42,142 bases of DNA from a virus. The notes beneath the pieces were generated by a model, which was given only the letters and a program-made list of their open reading frames with translations, ran no database searches and was not told where the DNA came from. Position numbers and translations under genes: made by a program. Location of the stretch: positions 1-42,142 of the IMG/VR virus record IMGVR_UViG_3300042485_000684; one strand, given 5' to 3'. Below are positions 14,201 through 21,026 of the stretch, one piece after another (position 1 is the stretch's first letter; each line of letters opens with the position of its first letter).

Positions 14201-15021
14201 AATTGACTAACAGTACGATTTTGTATATCTGAATAAGCAAGAGGAACAGCATATTCCACATTGGCCACTACATTCATTAATACATATCGTTCTTGCGCTG
14301 TTGTCTGCGGAACATTAAATGTAATTGTACCTGTTTCTGCACCATTGTTAGTGACACCAAGTACATCGCGTGTGCTAATTGTTGGTGTTGCATTTACTAG
14401 GCCATCAACGCCAAGTTCAGTCTGTATCCAAAAGCCTGCACCAAGTTGATCAACTTCAAACGTATATTGTCCGCCACGTGCCAAGGTAATTGTATTTTTT
14501 ATTAGTCCGCCAGTAGTGAAATCGTAACGAGATATGTTTGCATTACGTGTAACTGTAAATGTTTTTTCTAAGTCTACTCCACTTGTATTAACATCAACCG
14601 GGTCCGGACCATCTTTAAGCCAGTAGTATTGGCTGAAGTTAACAAACTTATCAAAAGAGATCTGCGGATCAAAACTATAGTACTCGCCATCAAATAGTCT
14701 ATCATGATTTGAAGTTAATCCACTATAGTATTCAATTTTATTTAATATGTCATTATAACCAGCAAAGAATGTAATTTCTTTTTGTTCATTTCGAACTACT
14801 ATGCTTGGCTCAAGTTGATACTTTTGTCTGTTAGCTGAATTTTCAATTACGTAACTGTCTTTGTTTTTATATGTTGGCGCAAATGTTCTTCCGATATATC
14901 CATATATATTTCTTAAATTTGGTTCAGTGACTAACTGATCCATAGTAGCCGACAAGAACTTATTGTTAACGTCGGTTTGAAATATGGTAGGAAGAAAATT
15001 TGAAGTCTTTTTTGTCGCCAT
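2203..15021 (-). CDS. Giant (4272-aa) baseplate/tail-fibre-type structural protein
   Basis: One uninterrupted ORF of 12.8 kb. The N-terminus (LPTIFQTDVNNKFLSATMDQL, then KFVNFSQYYWLKDGPDP) is a block I associate with very large virion proteins of aquatic T4-like phages. Around residue 1790 (KGDLVQYKNQYYVAL) and again near 3710 (TANTAYTVGDIVTH) there are short modules resembling the chitin-binding type 3 / CBM5-12 fold. Residues of about 2380-2950 hold roughly five FG-GAP-like repeats (GYGFAFDELGHWLYVGAP, GSEFGYCIDASLNG, GARFGSSLTI, GDGFGTAIDIIGGYIIVSAP), which suggests a seven-bladed-type beta-propeller. Near 3640 there are GSGYTAEP-type repeats. A module of about 65 residues is duplicated at about 2245-2310 and 4085-4150. 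Its place directly after gp6 is where T4 carries gp7 and gp8, so it may combine wedge anchoring with an adhesive arm. That role is inference. Confidence 0.75.
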   Translation of the reverse strand: MATKKTSNFLPTIFQTDVNNKFLSATMDQLVTEPNLRNIYGYIGRTFAPTYKNKDSYVIENSANRQKYQLEPSIVVRNEQKEITFFAGYNDILNKIEYYSGLTSNHDRLFDGEYYSFDPQISFDKFVNFSQYYWLKDGPDPVDVNTSGVDLEKTFTVTRNANISRYDFTTGGLIKNTITLARGGQYTFEVDQLGAGFWIQTELGVDGLVNATPTISTRDVLGVTNNGAETGTITFNVPQTTAQERYVLMNVVANVEYAVPLAYSDIQNRTVSQFLAEFPAYAGITGQLNGKTAIFIDQNLLTSRGEEAWTMPEVIDPVTGLVVSGYDAGTVIPTDQRYGVWRVQFNDIGNIDDPLIRLVHVQDVLLNEKVYIRSGFVNANKEFFKDYDEFFHVVPVISSIQDTLYFQDGSDPSIYGTIKLVDIAGWEIDIENDILGKPNYTSPNGVIFTSGLKVSFGSDVTPAAYQNKEYYVEGVGAPTGIQLIDVELLVTPELYNDELALNYPDGLPGNVSNAEYITINRASKDLNPWTRGNRWFHRDVIKLTAEYNNVVVTYDQTYRAQRPIVQFEADLQLFNFGRIGKRPIDILDTTTRDAFNELNGQVLTVIGGVTLVDGMRILFTNDIDPVVRDNIYVINLVQTQLDEQGLLTGPVYVNLNPADDANNEIYDTVVVKAGLYKGTAWWYNGDTWTQSQTKTSLQQDPLFDVYDAAGTRLAEYESSTFAGTRLFGYNRTSTSTTADTVLYFPLKYRTFRAQGDIEFSNYFDTDTFSYVRDRVAYTDRIATGFLQQIVDRNTLIPKNNWNTVVEPLKQYQLITYIYDGINSPFKIDVTPVASASVPHVKVYKNNTFLKTTQWTLTNNALTLSTAPAIGDKIDILVYSTEISALGQYQVPQNLDLNAQNIDLASLTLGQIRNHLVELSQNSTELVGDVLSDSNLRDIEIKSQGGNILQHSAPISNAALFLLNDSTNFIDAIRYAQQEYARFKNKFLELSATLSGIQPTEPVASVDLILTEINKIKNKTFPWFYSDMVPYGTLKNIVNGTGYTIFDPLVRSYEITSVFDASALSNNAILVYLNDVQLILGRDYTFDTDRPAITFTDTVTLEVDDNVKIVEYQDTNGSYVPETPTKLGLYPKFIPEVFLDDTYRTPINVIRGHDGSITPAFDDYRDSFVLELEKRIYNNITLRDNNSYRDIYAVMPGKFRTSEYSLADANQLLSKNFLNWIGNNKIDFTVNDTFESNDPFTWNYGRFVDRIDGEILPGSWRACYQYFYDTIRPHLTPWEMLGFSTMPSWWIEEYGPAPYTGGNKLLWDDLELGLIKYGERAGIDTIFARPGLSAVIPVDVNGLLLSPAAILTASFNSTRAATAWAVGQQGPVETAWRNSSDYPFAAQQALALAKPARYFGLLMDVSRYSKNNVLEQYITDTNDHIKQTSLTFNGDTSSGTVVRTAGYINWIADFLVNQGINPSTIITPLLKNYEVNLAYKMAGFSDQKYLQVLAEQSSPTSTNDSIIIPNENYNVHLYKSTPVDKIAYSGVIVEKTTNGYSVRGYNLSNPYFTIIPSVINTNAYKITVLNNSVTVFRDYQNLKLTVPYGYEFNTQQQVADFLISYERHLMAQGFTFNDTDEQLGETRNWKLSTKEFLFWAQQGWAPGSILVLSPVANVINAITVGAITDAITDSQYGSKVLDQNFALVKTTNYNVLRSPTAFKLTLTNDAVIGYIELNLVQYEHVLIFDNTTVFNDIIYKPELGNRQFRLKLIGQKTADWDGSLSAPGFIYNSGDIDAWTGNKDYLKGDLVQYKNQYYVALQNVSATIEFEFAYWKQISTSEIKKGLLPNFATIAAKSQVYYDSYTNFKDADQIKYSHGLIGFKPRQYLADLGLSDTTQIELYKGFIKQKGSANAINQLTNAEFNNLSSAINFYEEWAIRVGEYGALDTNPYVEIALDEKAFSVNPAIAKFVTDSSSDGVTTFNKSQLYKSTEQYAGTIALNRNAQSDYNNDIATAGYVNIDDVDTTIFDLANFTDLNNQLDAIGTGYTIWCAKDFSQNWNVYRVSETDNHVFLVSNSLDGFVTFTTDEPHGLSAGDIFLIRSFATEFDGFYQVESVVDLNNILVKYSGDTTQLTTLDGDGMLFMLDSIRFQYMEDARLYTPPHQWKVGEKIWIDDDAETTAVQGQPFGTQPSGTWKVYEKTHPWEIGQRLVKPTSEYSANIGYGQALKMIDNAEQNIFVGTTLYANLSVSTNTGAVNVFDKVMAVALSGNVTVTAGDYITQSSTGANLTVLTSGANISNISLSYYGTTTLTTGINNGNIAINGSNVAVYPTTITNNVYVETTTITPDGANTFNYGSHIDTAVDGQQVRLAVNAPTSSGLAGAANVGLVYTYNKLEGETVWNRGQVIVGNVIATDGQFGYGFAFDELGHWLYVGAPYESTPKVYVYGLKRFVTSNIGTVTTPSSVSSVTVPFTPEVTDDANSLVVTSATRTYIPNIDYTLSGTTLDFSISANIPNATTLTISQGPYYALVETIDGPVGSEFGYCIDASLNGAQLGVGAPADTVNVAVFSDGITTVDRSIPVGTNTASITVDGNVLPRISYVENSNAGAVYVYDRVIEAFNSTNGTIYTTEETIADVHTVTIDDIETRDYTVTGANEITLFVPLGVGKNVKIETNKFTLLERLIGIDSLGGSLSAIQQGARFGSSLTICSNNCAFYIGAPFYNAGTVYNTGAVWKFHNKGTLYGINRGFTKNPTFTPGDTIRLDNFQITVTGTSLDSLIEDINDANLLGITAVNENGYLRLDSDKTVAKNRLRVLSGSGTVYADAGLAIFAFMQIIVNPYNSSDEYFGTKVILARNAYMLVISSDRGTTNTFTTFDSDTTVIDDDSTSFVDSVKASGSVYTYELYDDPRDMVEHPGRYAFCQQLDPTDLNTGDGFGTAIDIIGGYIIVSAPSDDTTITDGGSIYLFNNPTGRRGWSLIRYQQPTVDIESVNRMYLYSNLSNTILTTLEFIDPVKGKILGRAEQEIAYKTGYDPAVYNRGTNSAVSLNDSIFWSSTQIGQVWWNLSQLSYIDYEQDTLTYRSINWGRLFPGSTVEVLEWVESSYLPSAYVASGGEGIPKYEDDSAYVELAYVDAVTNIISIKYFYWVKNKTTVDPNNTTRRLPLAAIQDIIENPKNQGTPYAAIIQNNAFVLYNVGSYLSAQNTILHLDYNTVKNTNIIHSEYELVEKGNANSIISPKIINKLIDSLAGIDILGAEVPDPTLSAADKFGLGTRPRQAIFADRIAAYANLVEYVNSVLITKPIARNCDLTTISSSEAQPNIKLGEYDLKIATELELAYIDVAVLAVGYKVLVNQDTTRDNLWVLYELSTDKTWEVIQVQSYKTDLYWDYVDWYAPGYGIDTQLEYVVDTLTDALKLPVAVGDDVLVRVSSGGNRGWNLLVLNSDGQFDVVGIQDGTIQLKTSSGNFINNKTPTTEIRYIINALKDDIFVGELDTEFNKLFFVMINYLFNEQKYVDWIFKTSFISVSHKLRSLLQYPNYIKDNQTYYEDYITEVKPYSTKIREYSINYDSNDEFAGSVTDFDLPPYYDTETKVFRSPSGENVVKDEALWQTDTYSQWYANRNHQVESIVVEYGGSGYTAEPIVTIVGGGLAATGATARAIIDFDLGTVTSIEILTRGTGYFLTPTVLINGTNTTPATAYAVLKNNQIRTFDTTLKFDRISYTSSVQEWTANTAYTVGDIVTHIGSLAGAVRHAFIVNANITSGSTFVHTEDYTRYSSANFTNANDRIVGYYEPGASMPARDLTQLLRGIDYPGVKVQGLGFDQAPGFSGATPFDTGLFDQIQYDADGLPLLDDATVDTIIRSSYTDLALGTRAEDIDVVGGAYVDTYSSHAPEEMVPGIVFDTLDMQVYTKINGNVDVIAYRMFSNMMREESYLRIADAHATTLAAPLSLTDTEIVVTDASKLAEPFVDAIGIAKIAIPGVIFINGERITYYTRDLMTNTLGQIRRGTQGTATPVIQLAGTVVTDGSVDQIIPGTVANVVLSTTTPYTVTSTPSYYLSLSDSVTANVGDVITQTVSGASLTVAGIDSVARVLLVVRNNLNSLTFQDNYLELSGNITVSSGDYITQASTGANVTVLTSGANISNVSVSYYGITTLTTGKAGGNIAINGSNVAVYPTTVTGNVIVDTEIVINGNSTGNVYPLSIVPVGRNNDGIPFVDSNGNVTIAANIELHTTNVWYNLGSGVATDGTGFDGSTTVPVLFLKASTASNIVVTAIKDMITSEDAVNTLTTEDGNTIIED
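2573..2764 (-). repeat. Duplicated module in the giant gene, copy near the 3' end
   Basis: About 192 bases, closely similar at DNA and protein level to 8090-8282. Both copies encode GDYITQ(A/S)STGAN, VLTSGANISN, SYYG and GNIAINGSNVAVYPTT. The two copies lie about 5.5 kb apart in the same reading frame, which indicates an intragenic duplication. Confidence 0.8.
8090..8282 (-). repeat. Duplicated module in the giant gene, central copy
   Basis: Partner of the repeat at 2573-2764. The frame is kept and many differences are silent or conservative, so both copies appear to be under selection. This copy lies just before the FG-GAP-like propeller region. Confidence 0.8.
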
Positions 15022-15047
15022 GTTATTATAATCTCAAGTGTTATATA

Positions 15048-15055
15048 GTATTTAA
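15048..15055 (-). promoter_or_regulatory. Possible weak late promoter upstream of the giant gene
   Basis: The minus strand reads TTAAATAC followed by TATATAAC, overlapping the gp6 stop codon. It keeps the TAAATA core of the T4 late element (TATAAATA). The expected start site, about 10 bases downstream, would leave a short leader before the ATG at 15021. The match is imperfect and the region is AT-rich. Confidence 0.3.
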
Positions 15056-18000
15056 GCCAATACAGTTTGGTTGATTTGCGCCGCGGTAATTGCACTAATA
15101 ATCTGTACATTGTCCACAGTTGCTGCACTTACAATAATTTCGTTATAGTTTGCATTGATTTGTAACAAGCTACCAAACGTACTAGATTCGCTTGATGGCA
15201 CAATTGTTATACTTGCAATATTAGGTGCAAGTACACTATGCAAATATGCACTCAATTCACTGAAGTAAAATGTTTCACCAAAGTCCCAATTTGCAACATC
15301 AAAATAACTGTTGATTGCATCGATAACTCTAGTTTTAACATCATTATCGCTGACAATGATACTTGCATTTTTTACAACTTTAAATGTTGCTTGCAACGAA
15401 GCTGGCGCTTTATCACCAAATATTGGTTTAAATTTAGCAGGGTTATAAATGATAGTATCTGTTAAATTTTTATAATTTTCTAAACTACTAAATTCCGTAC
15501 TTAGTGCATCAACTGTTGGTGCCGTTGGTTCAGTAACAGTACCGGTACTATCTTGTATCCATGCTGTATAATCAGTTGAATATTGTTTCGTTAATAGATA
15601 CAAATCAATAATATTATTCGGACTTGGGTCAATACGACGATAGTTAGGACTATTATGTCGATATTGGAAATATAAATCTTGACGTCCTACCTTAGCAGTG
15701 TAATCAAATACTTCATTTAATACATATGATGCACCAGTAACAGTTAGTTGATAGAATTTATTTTCTGGAGCAATATAAAATAATTTGCTAGACGTATACA
15801 AGGTTGCATCGGCTTGCGCCGCAACTAAGGTAGTGTAAGTTGATTCAACAAGACTATTACTTACTAAAGTTTGTGTAACAAAATTATCATATCCATACGT
15901 TGATTGGAAAAATACATACTTACTATTACTATTAGTATCGGGGCTAACAATTAACTCAAATAACTCCGGATTATCTAAAATACCATTATTATCTATATCT
16001 GAAAAAGTAACTAAAATTTTACTAGGATTTTCGTATCCGTCAACTTCGATAATATTTTTATAAATGTACCACGTATAATCTAATGCCAGTGAATTTACAT
16101 CATCTGGATTGCTATTAACTTTTAATATTTTAATATTATCATGTACAGTAAATCCAGTTTTAGGATCAAACACTTTAACTGTATTATCAAAGTAGAAGTT
16201 AGTTTCTTTTACACTTTCAAATACATAATTTAATCCGCGATATAATACCGTATAGGTTTGACCAACTGTTTTAAAGCGTATCATCCAGCTAGCATCTAAT
16301 CCTGTACTGCTGGTGTTACCTGCATAGCCTAGACTAAATTCACCTGTATCTAAATCGCCAGGTAATATTAATTTCCATGATGTAGTATCAATATCATATC
16401 GTAGTCCAAAATCTTCATAGGCCTGCACATAACTCACAATAGAATCTACTAGTGATGTTGAAAAGTCAGTGTCAAATACTGCGTACACTGCAATGGCCAA
16501 TGCACCGTTAGGTACTTGTTCACCTAATATAATTGGTCCAGACCCATTGGCTAAATTGCCGGCGCCGCCGTTGGTGCCATCACCAATAACCTGTTGAACA
16601 CTTGCGTAGATAAAGTACTTGTCACCTGACTTGCTAGGTGTACCTGTTTGAATAGTATTACGTGCATCAAAATAGTTGCCAGTACCTGCACTAAATTTAA
16701 TTATAGAACTTTGTTTAATATATTTGTTATTTGTAGATACTACATCGCCAACTTGTAGTATAGTATCATTTGCATCAATGAAATATCCAGTAGACCCGTT
16801 GGCCACAGTGGTTGAATAATTCCAGTATGCATTAGTGATAGCGATTGTTGGGTACTTGCTGTAGAAAAATTGTATTGTTTCCTGTGCCGATGCTATTGGT
16901 TTTACTTTATTGTAGATCGCTTTGTAAATATCATTTCTTGTGTTATAATCAAAAGAGAATGTGTTAACAAATGGATCACGATATAGCACACCGTCATCTG
17001 CAAAGATGTTAGTGCTTGAATATTTTCCAGTTGTATCAATAACATCTAAGTAACGACTAATACCAGAACTGGTACGGTTGACTGCTTTAACTTTGAGTAT
17101 GTTACTGAACAATGTATAAGGCAAGATGTTGTAGTCTTCGCCTGTCACCATACGATCTTGTGTGTAGTATTGTTGTGGTGCTTTTTGACGTATTTCGTCA
17201 AGTGTTTCACGTGAACTAGCGTTAGCTACTGTATAGCGCAAACTTGCACGAAGGGTAAGTGTTTCAACTCGACCACTTCGACTGATGTAATTAACTGGTA
17301 CAACTATACCTTGCATTTCATCTGGAGTAATTTTATAATCAGTACCATTACTTACACGGTAATACAGTCTATAATTACCTTGAGGTATATTAGCAAAAGA
17401 TCCATCACCAAATACTAGATCAATTTGATCGCTGGCTCTAGTATTAACTTGGAATATAGATTTATTAGTACTTTTATTGTAGATAACATTGGTATTGTTT
17501 ACTGTTGCAACCTGTGTCCATATTGCATTAGGTAAACCTTGTGCATCTAAACTATATAGCCAGATATCAGTATTATTAATGTTGTCTACGTTAACACTGT
17601 ACACACGATTTGGCGTACTTTCCTGGAATGTAAAATCAAGTGATTTTAATTCGCCCTGTTTGAAATAGGTAAAGAACCCTGTGTTTGTACTTGTATTACC
17701 TAAATTATCGTTACGGTAAAGTAGATTGAATGGTTGATTTTGACGTGGCGCACTTTCATATATAAAAGTTTTACCTGCGCTTGTAGGGCTAGTCATTTCA
17801 AATTTAGTTGTAGTGCCTTCAATTTTAGTTGTAAAACTGTAGGTTGCAATAATACTTGGTACTAAATTTATTTGATATTCGTCGTTAGTTACACCATTGA
17901 TTAATTGTGAGTTACTGGGTTTACCTATAGATTGAGTTGACAATAATCCTGCATTAATCACTGCTGTAAACTGCTCATACCAATTATCATTTGCCGAGTC

Positions 18001-18435
18001 TGACCATGAGATTACTAAGCCAGCTAGATTAATGCCGTTACTATCGTAAATAGTTTCAGTTGTACTTACACTGTCAACTTTTAAAAATCCACTAGCTGGG
18101 ATATTACGTTTAGGATTGTATGATATTAGTTTAGCAAGTTTAAGTATACTATCGCGACGTTGCGCAGTGTCAATAAAGTTTTCACGTGCATTTAAATCAC
18201 CACGGAAAGCAAGACTTTGACCTAAAAACGCAATCAAATCAATTAAGGCAATGAATTCACTTGATTCAATAAAGTCGTTAAAGTCCTCTGGATAATATAA
18301 GCGCAAATAATCAATCATTGACTTACGAAGTGTTTCGTAGTCGTAGCTTTGAAAGTCCGCATTACGGAAGGTTTGATAGACTCGTGTCCAGTCTTCTGCA
18401 ACTAATAAACCTGATTGTCTTGTGGTAGTAGCCAT
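15052..18435 (-). CDS. 6: Baseplate wedge subunit gp6
   Basis: A 1127-residue homologue of T4 gp6, the wedge protein that dimerises around the hub to form the inner baseplate ring and links gp25/gp53 to gp7. The diagnostic block is at residues of about 60-120: FIESSEFIALIDLIAFLGQS, then DLNARENF and ISYNPKRNIPASG, closely matching the T4-family signature. The protein is much longer than T4 gp6 (660 aa). The extra length lies in the middle and C-terminal half. The C-terminal segment (DVANWDFGETFYFSELSAYL) resembles the end domain shared by gp6/J-like wedge proteins. It follows gp25 by 51 bases and precedes the giant gene by 30, an order that keeps wedge genes together. The ATG is preceded by AGGGAA. 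Confidence 0.93.
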   Translation of the reverse strand: MATTTRQSGLLVAEDWTRVYQTFRNADFQSYDYETLRKSMIDYLRLYYPEDFNDFIESSEFIALIDLIAFLGQSLAFRGDLNARENFIDTAQRRDSILKLAKLISYNPKRNIPASGFLKVDSVSTTETIYDSNGINLAGLVISWSDSANDNWYEQFTAVINAGLLSTQSIGKPSNSQLINGVTNDEYQINLVPSIIATYSFTTKIEGTTTKFEMTSPTSAGKTFIYESAPRQNQPFNLLYRNDNLGNTSTNTGFFTYFKQGELKSLDFTFQESTPNRVYSVNVDNINNTDIWLYSLDAQGLPNAIWTQVATVNNTNVIYNKSTNKSIFQVNTRASDQIDLVFGDGSFANIPQGNYRLYYRVSNGTDYKITPDEMQGIVVPVNYISRSGRVETLTLRASLRYTVANASSRETLDEIRQKAPQQYYTQDRMVTGEDYNILPYTLFSNILKVKAVNRTSSGISRYLDVIDTTGKYSSTNIFADDGVLYRDPFVNTFSFDYNTRNDIYKAIYNKVKPIASAQETIQFFYSKYPTIAITNAYWNYSTTVANGSTGYFIDANDTILQVGDVVSTNNKYIKQSSIIKFSAGTGNYFDARNTIQTGTPSKSGDKYFIYASVQQVIGDGTNGGAGNLANGSGPIILGEQVPNGALAIAVYAVFDTDFSTSLVDSIVSYVQAYEDFGLRYDIDTTSWKLILPGDLDTGEFSLGYAGNTSSTGLDASWMIRFKTVGQTYTVLYRGLNYVFESVKETNFYFDNTVKVFDPKTGFTVHDNIKILKVNSNPDDVNSLALDYTWYIYKNIIEVDGYENPSKILVTFSDIDNNGILDNPELFELIVSPDTNSNSKYVFFQSTYGYDNFVTQTLVSNSLVESTYTTLVAAQADATLYTSSKLFYIAPENKFYQLTVTGASYVLNEVFDYTAKVGRQDLYFQYRHNSPNYRRIDPSPNNIIDLYLLTKQYSTDYTAWIQDSTGTVTEPTAPTVDALSTEFSSLENYKNLTDTIIYNPAKFKPIFGDKAPASLQATFKVVKNASIIVSDNDVKTRVIDAINSYFDVANWDFGETFYFSELSAYLHSVLAPNIASITIVPSSESSTFGSLLQINANYNEIIVSAATVDNVQIISAITAAQINQTVLA

Positions 18436-18455
18436 ACTAATTCCCTGTTATAATG

Positions 18456-18463
18456 TATTTATT
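18456..18463 (-). promoter_or_regulatory. Candidate late promoter for gp6
   Basis: The minus strand reads AATAAATAC in the short gap between gp25 and gp6, one change from the T4 late box TATAAATA. It is about 21 bases upstream of the gp6 ATG, which leaves room for a start site and the AGGGAA ribosome site. Confidence 0.4.
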
Positions 18464-18486
18464 TAAGGAAAAAAGTACGTAGTTTA

Positions 18487-18864
18487 TTAATTTGCTGTGA
18501 GTGTACGGTTTTGATTATTGAATCTAAGATTCATTAGATTTGTTTGATTTGTCTGTAGATAGCGTAATTCGAGTTCAATTTGAATGCCAGTTTCATACTC
18601 TGTAACAATAACATTATCGATAGAAACTCTAGGATCATACGCAGCAATTGCTTTAATATCAGCTATGATTGCACTCTTAAGTTCAGGAGTAAATGGATCA
18701 TATAAGACGTTCCATATAATCGTGCCAAAATTTGGATTCATCAGTTTCTCACCTTTACGGATCTGAAAGTGATTTATTAAATCTTGCTTAATTAACTCAA
18801 AGTCAGTTAGACGAAACTTTTTGTTTCTGCCTACTGTTGAGAAACCTTTATATAAAATAGCCAT
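18487..18864 (-). CDS. 25: Baseplate wedge subunit gp25
   Basis: A 125-residue protein matching T4 gp25 (132 aa) in length and in the family pattern: DFELIKQDLINHFQIRKGEK, NPNFGT, DPFTP and a C-terminal stretch of beta-strands. gp25 is the baseplate core component conserved in contractile systems (also as TssE and GPW). It joins the gp6 dimer at the inner ring and initiates the sheath. The start codon lies 8 bases after the gp5 stop. The gene sits between gp5 and gp6, so hub and wedge proteins would be produced together. Confidence 0.93.
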   Translation of the reverse strand: MAILYKGFSTVGRNKKFRLTDFELIKQDLINHFQIRKGEKLMNPNFGTIIWNVLYDPFTPELKSAIIADIKAIAAYDPRVSIDNVIVTEYETGIQIELELRYLQTNQTNLMNLRFNNQNRTLTAN

Positions 18865-18872
18865 AATAATAT

Positions 18873-21011
18873 TTATCCGTCTCTAAGTGCCTGTACTTTT
18901 GGTGCCATTACTGCAATAGCATATTTTCCTTTCTGATAGTAACTTGCACCAGAAGTTCCGTTATTAATATCAGCACCAACACCGGTACGTGCAAATGTAT
19001 TTGCTCCGCCTGCGCCTAACATATGAGCTGTCATTAGTAATCCACCAATTTCTTCTTTTGAAGTTTCTGTTGTAATTGTTTTTTTGGCGACCAATGTATT
19101 ATAATTGGCTTTAGTAAAGTTATAGATTGCCTGCTCTTGTAGTGCAGGTGTATTAAGAAACTTATCACGACTTAATCCGTTTAGCCACATTGAATCGTTG
19201 CCCAATGATGCTGTTCCTTGACAGTGACTAGCAACAAAACCAGCAGTTTGTAATGCAGCGTATCCCATCTGATACTTACCTAAAAATCCGCATTGATTAA
19301 TTGCTTCGTATCCTGCCTTACCGTTTTGCAGTCTCGGCGAGTATGAGCGCGGCACTTTACAATCTACGTTCATTGGAGTAGCCGCGCTGCTCTCACTTTT
19401 CGCAATTTGAGCCAATAATGCAATTACTTCATCTTTACTTAATGGGCCGATTGCACCTACACCGTCGGCATTAATAAGTTGATCTCTAATATTTTTTTCA
19501 GTTAATTGACCTGATACTCCTGTTAAATCTTTATATGCTGGTTTAAAGTTAGGACTGCCTATTGGAGTTGATATTACTAATGTTTCTGCGACTTTTTCAC
19601 CGCGATTAAATGGTTCGTGTGTCGGGGCGACAGCAACAATTGATGTTAATTTTCCCGAAGGCACATAAACTCCATTGTTATTAAGTGCTACATCGGAAAA
19701 AGTATGTGATGCTATCGGATTAGGTTTTTTAACCGTTTTTGCACCGCCACTATTCTGTTTAATTAGCGCACCTGTATGTGCTATGTCGCCTGTTGAGTTC
19801 ATTGATATACTACCAGTATCAACATTAACTTCAGTACTACTTTGTAAACCAATTGCGCCACCAGCGCCTACGGTAACTACACCATTAGATAACAGATTAA
19901 AACTAGCACAATCAATTTGAAATTTGTTGCCAGCATTTAAATTAATATTATTAGCGGCATTGAGATTTATGTTAGTATCCGAATGTAAATTAATAGATCC
20001 TTCGCTTCTAACATTGAATCCTGATTGTGAATATATATGTATTTGGCCATCACTAGACAACTCAACCCAACTTTGTCCAGTCTTATGCGAAATGTATAAA
20101 GTATTATTTGTATCATTCATCATTATTTGATGACCGCTGGCGGTGCGCAATCTTATTAATTGATTTTCAGCAATAGCATTGCCGTCATCCATAACAAACG
20201 TGTGGCCGCCTTTGCGAGTCGTATAACGATAATCGTCTTCGGTTAAGTTACCAGCTTTTACTTTAGCATTATATAGGTCAACGTTATCCGCAGGATCACC
20301 ATCATAAGGTCTTCCCGGAGTACTAATACCGAATACATTGCTTGGACTTTCGCGTTGACTGCTACTTGTAATAGTACCTCGAGCTGTATCTCTATCTAAT
20401 CCCTGCGCTTTTAATATAGAATACTGTTCTTCATGTATTGGTTTAGGATTATCAATAAAATTTGGTTTTGCTCTTGCAATAGGATCAATTTCGTTATATT
20501 CTGTTACCGGTGCAGTAATACCCGGTTGATATGATTTTTTAGTAGAATCGCTAGCTCCGCTTGGGTCAATCTTATTACTGCTGGCTAATCCGGGCATCAT
20601 GTGTCTGCTAACGTGTGAGTTAACACAGGCAATAAAATATCCACGTAACGGGTCACCTGCAATGAATATTACAATTACTTCAACACCGATGTCAGGTGGT
20701 ACCATCCACATACCATAAGTATGCGGTACATTTCTAAACTTATTATCACTGTTAGGTCTGTCTGCGTATTTTGATGCAATATCAGTTGTACCCATAAATG
20801 GACTTGCATAGCTTACTGTACGCCAATTTGACGATTCGTTTGGGTCACCACCCAAATCTGGAATCCATACCTGTAGTCTCCCTGCACGAGTCGGGTCAAG
20901 ATTGTTTTTAACAATGCCAATATATGGGTGCGGGTCAACTCTAGTTGCAGCAGCTTCTTCTCTGCGCAGACTTTTAATAACCTTATTACCAACTCTGTGA
21001 TCTATTGCCAT
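18873..21011 (-). CDS. 5: gp5-type baseplate hub spike with C-terminal peptidoglycan hydrolase
   Basis: A 712-residue spike protein. An OB-fold lies at about residues 28-135 (PYIGIVKNNLDPTRAGRLQV, WMVPPDIGVEVIVIF). A gp5/VgrG-type beta-helix lies at about 265-430 (INLHSDTNINLNAANNINL and similar repeats). The final 190 residues look like a lytic transglycosylase-type domain: a glutamate in IAKSESS near residue 537, GFLGKYQMG, and AHMLGAGGA near 663. In T4 gp5 the lysozyme domain sits between the OB-fold and the beta-helix; here the putative enzyme is after the helix. It would puncture the outer membrane and open the peptidoglycan during injection. AAGGAAAG precedes the ATG. Whether the chain is cleaved during maturation, as in T4, cannot be seen. 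Confidence 0.88.
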   Translation of the reverse strand: MAIDHRVGNKVIKSLRREEAAATRVDPHPYIGIVKNNLDPTRAGRLQVWIPDLGGDPNESSNWRTVSYASPFMGTTDIASKYADRPNSDNKFRNVPHTYGMWMVPPDIGVEVIVIFIAGDPLRGYFIACVNSHVSRHMMPGLASSNKIDPSGASDSTKKSYQPGITAPVTEYNEIDPIARAKPNFIDNPKPIHEEQYSILKAQGLDRDTARGTITSSSQRESPSNVFGISTPGRPYDGDPADNVDLYNAKVKAGNLTEDDYRYTTRKGGHTFVMDDGNAIAENQLIRLRTASGHQIMMNDTNNTLYISHKTGQSWVELSSDGQIHIYSQSGFNVRSEGSINLHSDTNINLNAANNINLNAGNKFQIDCASFNLLSNGVVTVGAGGAIGLQSSTEVNVDTGSISMNSTGDIAHTGALIKQNSGGAKTVKKPNPIASHTFSDVALNNNGVYVPSGKLTSIVAVAPTHEPFNRGEKVAETLVISTPIGSPNFKPAYKDLTGVSGQLTEKNIRDQLINADGVGAIGPLSKDEVIALLAQIAKSESSAATPMNVDCKVPRSYSPRLQNGKAGYEAINQCGFLGKYQMGYAALQTAGFVASHCQGTASLGNDSMWLNGLSRDKFLNTPALQEQAIYNFTKANYNTLVAKKTITTETSKEEIGGLLMTAHMLGAGGANTFARTGVGADINNGTSGASYYQKGKYAIAVMAPKVQALRDG

Positions 21012-21026
21012 TTATTACTTTCCTTG

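Noticed and set aside
18870-18877. GATAAATA on the minus strand before gp25
   Set aside because: Only 6 bases from the gp25 ATG and inside the gp5 stop region; a late promoter here could not produce a usable gp25 leader.
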